A stretch of 7,422 bases of DNA, from NCBI GenBank assembly GCA_018267355.1, contig JAFDYP010000050.1, positions 1-7,422 of the forward strand. Reading direction: 5' to 3'. The notes beneath the pieces were generated by a model. That model did no database searches, was not told the DNA's origin, and saw nothing but the letters and a program-made list of their open reading frames with translations. The position numbers were made by a program, and so were the translations under genes. Source of the stretch: Bacteroidota bacterium. GTDB taxonomy: Bacteria > Bacteroidota > Bacteroidia > Chitinophagales > LD1. Shown here in pieces: positions 6,278 through 7,422 of the stretch (its first letter is position 1; the number at the start of each line of letters is the position of its first letter).

Positions 6278-7339
6278 ATGTTCACACTAGAAGGTAAGAA
6301 GCCGGAGGCGACCCGGCTGACACAATACAGCAAGGGCTCTGGCTGCGGCTGCAAGGTAGCGCCGGCGGTGCTGGCAGAGATACTGAGTGGCAGCAAGACA
6401 GGCCACACGATAGACCGACTGCTGCTGGTGGGCAATGACACCAGCGATGATGCTGCCGTCTATGACCTGGGCAATGGCACAGCGCTGATCAGTACGACGG
6501 ACTTCTTCACCCCCATAGTGGATGATGCCTATGACTATGGCCGCATAGCTGCAGCCAATGCCATCAGTGATGTGTATGCCATGGGTGGCCGACCACTCAT
6601 GGCCATAGCCGTGATGGGCCTGCCTGTAGAGAAGCTGCCCGCAGACATAGCCAGAGAGATCATCAGAGGAGCAAAGGATATCTGCGCCAAGGCTGGCATT
6701 ACGTTGGCCGGTGGCCATACTATAGACGCGCCGGAGCCCTTCTTCGGTCTCTCTGTGAATGGCATGGTAGCAATCAAGGACCTCAAGCGTAACTCAACCG
6801 CACAGGCCGGTGATGCTCTCTACCTGACCAAGCCGATAGGCGTGGGTATGATGGCTACGGCGCTGAAGCGGGGCCTGAGGACAGCAGATGAGATACGCCC
6901 TGCCATAGAGCAGATGGCTACGCTCAATAGCTTTGGCGCGGTGGTGGCTCAGCATGACTATGTACATGCCATGACGGACGTGACGGGCTTTGGCCTGCTG
7001 GGGCACCTGATAGAGGTGTGTGAGGGGAGCGGCGTATCGGCGCAGATAGACTATAGCCAGGTGCCGCTGCTGGATGGTGTGACCGAGCTGACCGCAGCCT
7101 ATGTCTATGCCGACAACACCATGCGCAACTGGAAGAGCTATGAGGCCAAGGTGGCCGGTGTAGACGGCGAGCGCCTGCTGACCCTCTGCGACCCGCAGAC
7201 CAGTGGCGGGCTGCTGATAGCCGTAGCGCCTGAGGCGGAGCAAGTTTTTCGACTAGTGGCAGAGGGTGCGGGGCAGGCGGTCTGGAGGGTAGGAGAGCTG
7301 GTGGAAAGAGGGGAGAAGGTGGTCTATGTAGGAGACTAA
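6278..7339 (+). CDS. selD: Selenide, water dikinase (selenophosphate synthetase)
   Basis: The product has 353 residues, the usual length. It makes selenophosphate, AMP and phosphate from selenide and ATP in the cytosol and supplies the selenium donor for SelU. The N-terminal active-site segment YSKGSGCGCK carries Cys23 and Lys26, equivalent to Cys17 and Lys20 of E. coli SelD, so this is a cysteine form with no in-frame TGA for selenocysteine. The metal/ATP-binding aspartates are in place: Asp58 (SDDAAVYDLGNG), Asp75 (STTDFF), Asp98 (ISDVYAMGG) and Asp234 (AMTDVTGFGLLGHL). Other family blocks are LAGGHTIDAPEPFFGL, NSTAQAGD and LCDPQTSGGLL. It starts 7 bases after the selU stop; GAGAGG at 6271-6276 resembles a Shine-Dalgarno but is only one base from the ATG. 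The TAA is followed directly by an in-frame TAG. Confidence 0.97.
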   Translation: MFTLEGKKPEATRLTQYSKGSGCGCKVAPAVLAEILSGSKTGHTIDRLLLVGNDTSDDAAVYDLGNGTALISTTDFFTPIVDDAYDYGRIAAANAISDVYAMGGRPLMAIAVMGLPVEKLPADIAREIIRGAKDICAKAGITLAGGHTIDAPEPFFGLSVNGMVAIKDLKRNSTAQAGDALYLTKPIGVGMMATALKRGLRTADEIRPAIEQMATLNSFGAVVAQHDYVHAMTDVTGFGLLGHLIEVCEGSGVSAQIDYSQVPLLDGVTELTAAYVYADNTMRNWKSYEAKVAGVDGERLLTLCDPQTSGGLLIAVAPEAEQVFRLVAEGAGQAVWRVGELVERGEKVVYVGD

Positions 7340-7422
7340 TAGCCGCTTTGGAGCGTCATGTTTTTCGACTGAAGAGAGTAGAAGGTGTTTTTGTAATTAG
7401 TTTTAAATCAAATTAATATAAA
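7340..7422. other. AT-rich tail after selD, no gene
   Basis: Shortly after the selD stop a 4-bp stem (CGCT 7344-7347, AGCG 7352-7355) is followed by five T at 7361-7365; it could be a weak terminator but is too short to rely on. From about 7388 the sequence becomes strongly A/T-rich. It includes TTTG (7390-7393) and, 20 bases on, TAATATAA, which only partly fits a Bacteroidota promoter for a gene beyond the right edge. Confidence 0.3.

Noticed and set aside
5374..7243. Minus-strand open frames of 60-150 codons opposite selU and selD.
   Set aside because: They are antisense to conserved enzymes and rich in His, Arg and Gln, as expected from reverse reading; they have no independent support.
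7344..7365. Small stem followed by five T after selD as an intrinsic terminator.
   Set aside because: The stem is only 4 bp with a 5-base gap before the T-run, too weak to call as a separate feature.
1..7422. Insertion sequence, phage, CRISPR, defence island or tRNA gene.
   Set aside because: No transposase, integrase, spaced repeats, nuclease or tRNA-like fold was seen; all long frames are metabolic, membrane or secreted proteins.

Overview
The window looks like chromosomal DNA from a member of the phylum Bacteroidota, possibly of the Chitinophagales type (the order is a guess). The signs are a secreted protein with a C-terminal type IX secretion (Por) sorting domain, a good match to the phylum's unusual promoter (TTG, about 20 bases, TAnnTTTG), almost no Shine-Dalgarno sequences, and a Bacteroidota-type arginine decarboxylase-like protein. 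I see no mobile element, CRISPR array, rRNA or tRNA.

Layout: (1) 2-1282, plus strand: a fold-III PLP decarboxylase, annotated in relatives as arginine decarboxylase (biosynthetic, SpeA-like), cut by the left edge. (2) 1296-1339: a perfect 20-bp hairpin that can terminate transcription from both sides. (3) 1355-2254, minus: a secreted T9SS cargo protein with its own recognisable promoter. (4) 2394-5130, minus: a compact three-gene unit, transcribed from 5130 towards 2394. It holds two tandem membrane di-iron hydroxylases resembling alkylglycerol monooxygenase (AGMO), then a small lipoprotein. (5) 5149-7339, plus: a selenium pair, selU/mnmH (tRNA 2-selenouridine synthase) and selD (selenophosphate synthetase), 7 bases apart. 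(6) 7340-7422: an AT-rich tail with no gene.

How the genes fit together: SelD makes selenophosphate from selenide and ATP, and SelU uses it to turn 2-thiouridine into 2-selenouridine at the wobble position of certain tRNAs. The pair is therefore a self-contained selenouridine module, and no selenoprotein machinery is visible here. The paired AGMO-like enzymes keep all the histidine boxes of the fatty acid hydroxylase superfamily and are probably inner-membrane lipid or ether-lipid oxygenases; their substrate cannot be read from sequence. The lipoprotein sits 14 bases behind them and may be functionally linked. The decarboxylase and the T9SS cargo protein look unrelated to these units.

Nothing here is clearly a new defence or mobile system. 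The points most worth a second look are the tandem AGMO-like pair with its lipoprotein, the 18-base gap between divergent starts at 5131-5148 together with the unusual N-terminus of SelU, and the T9SS promoter.
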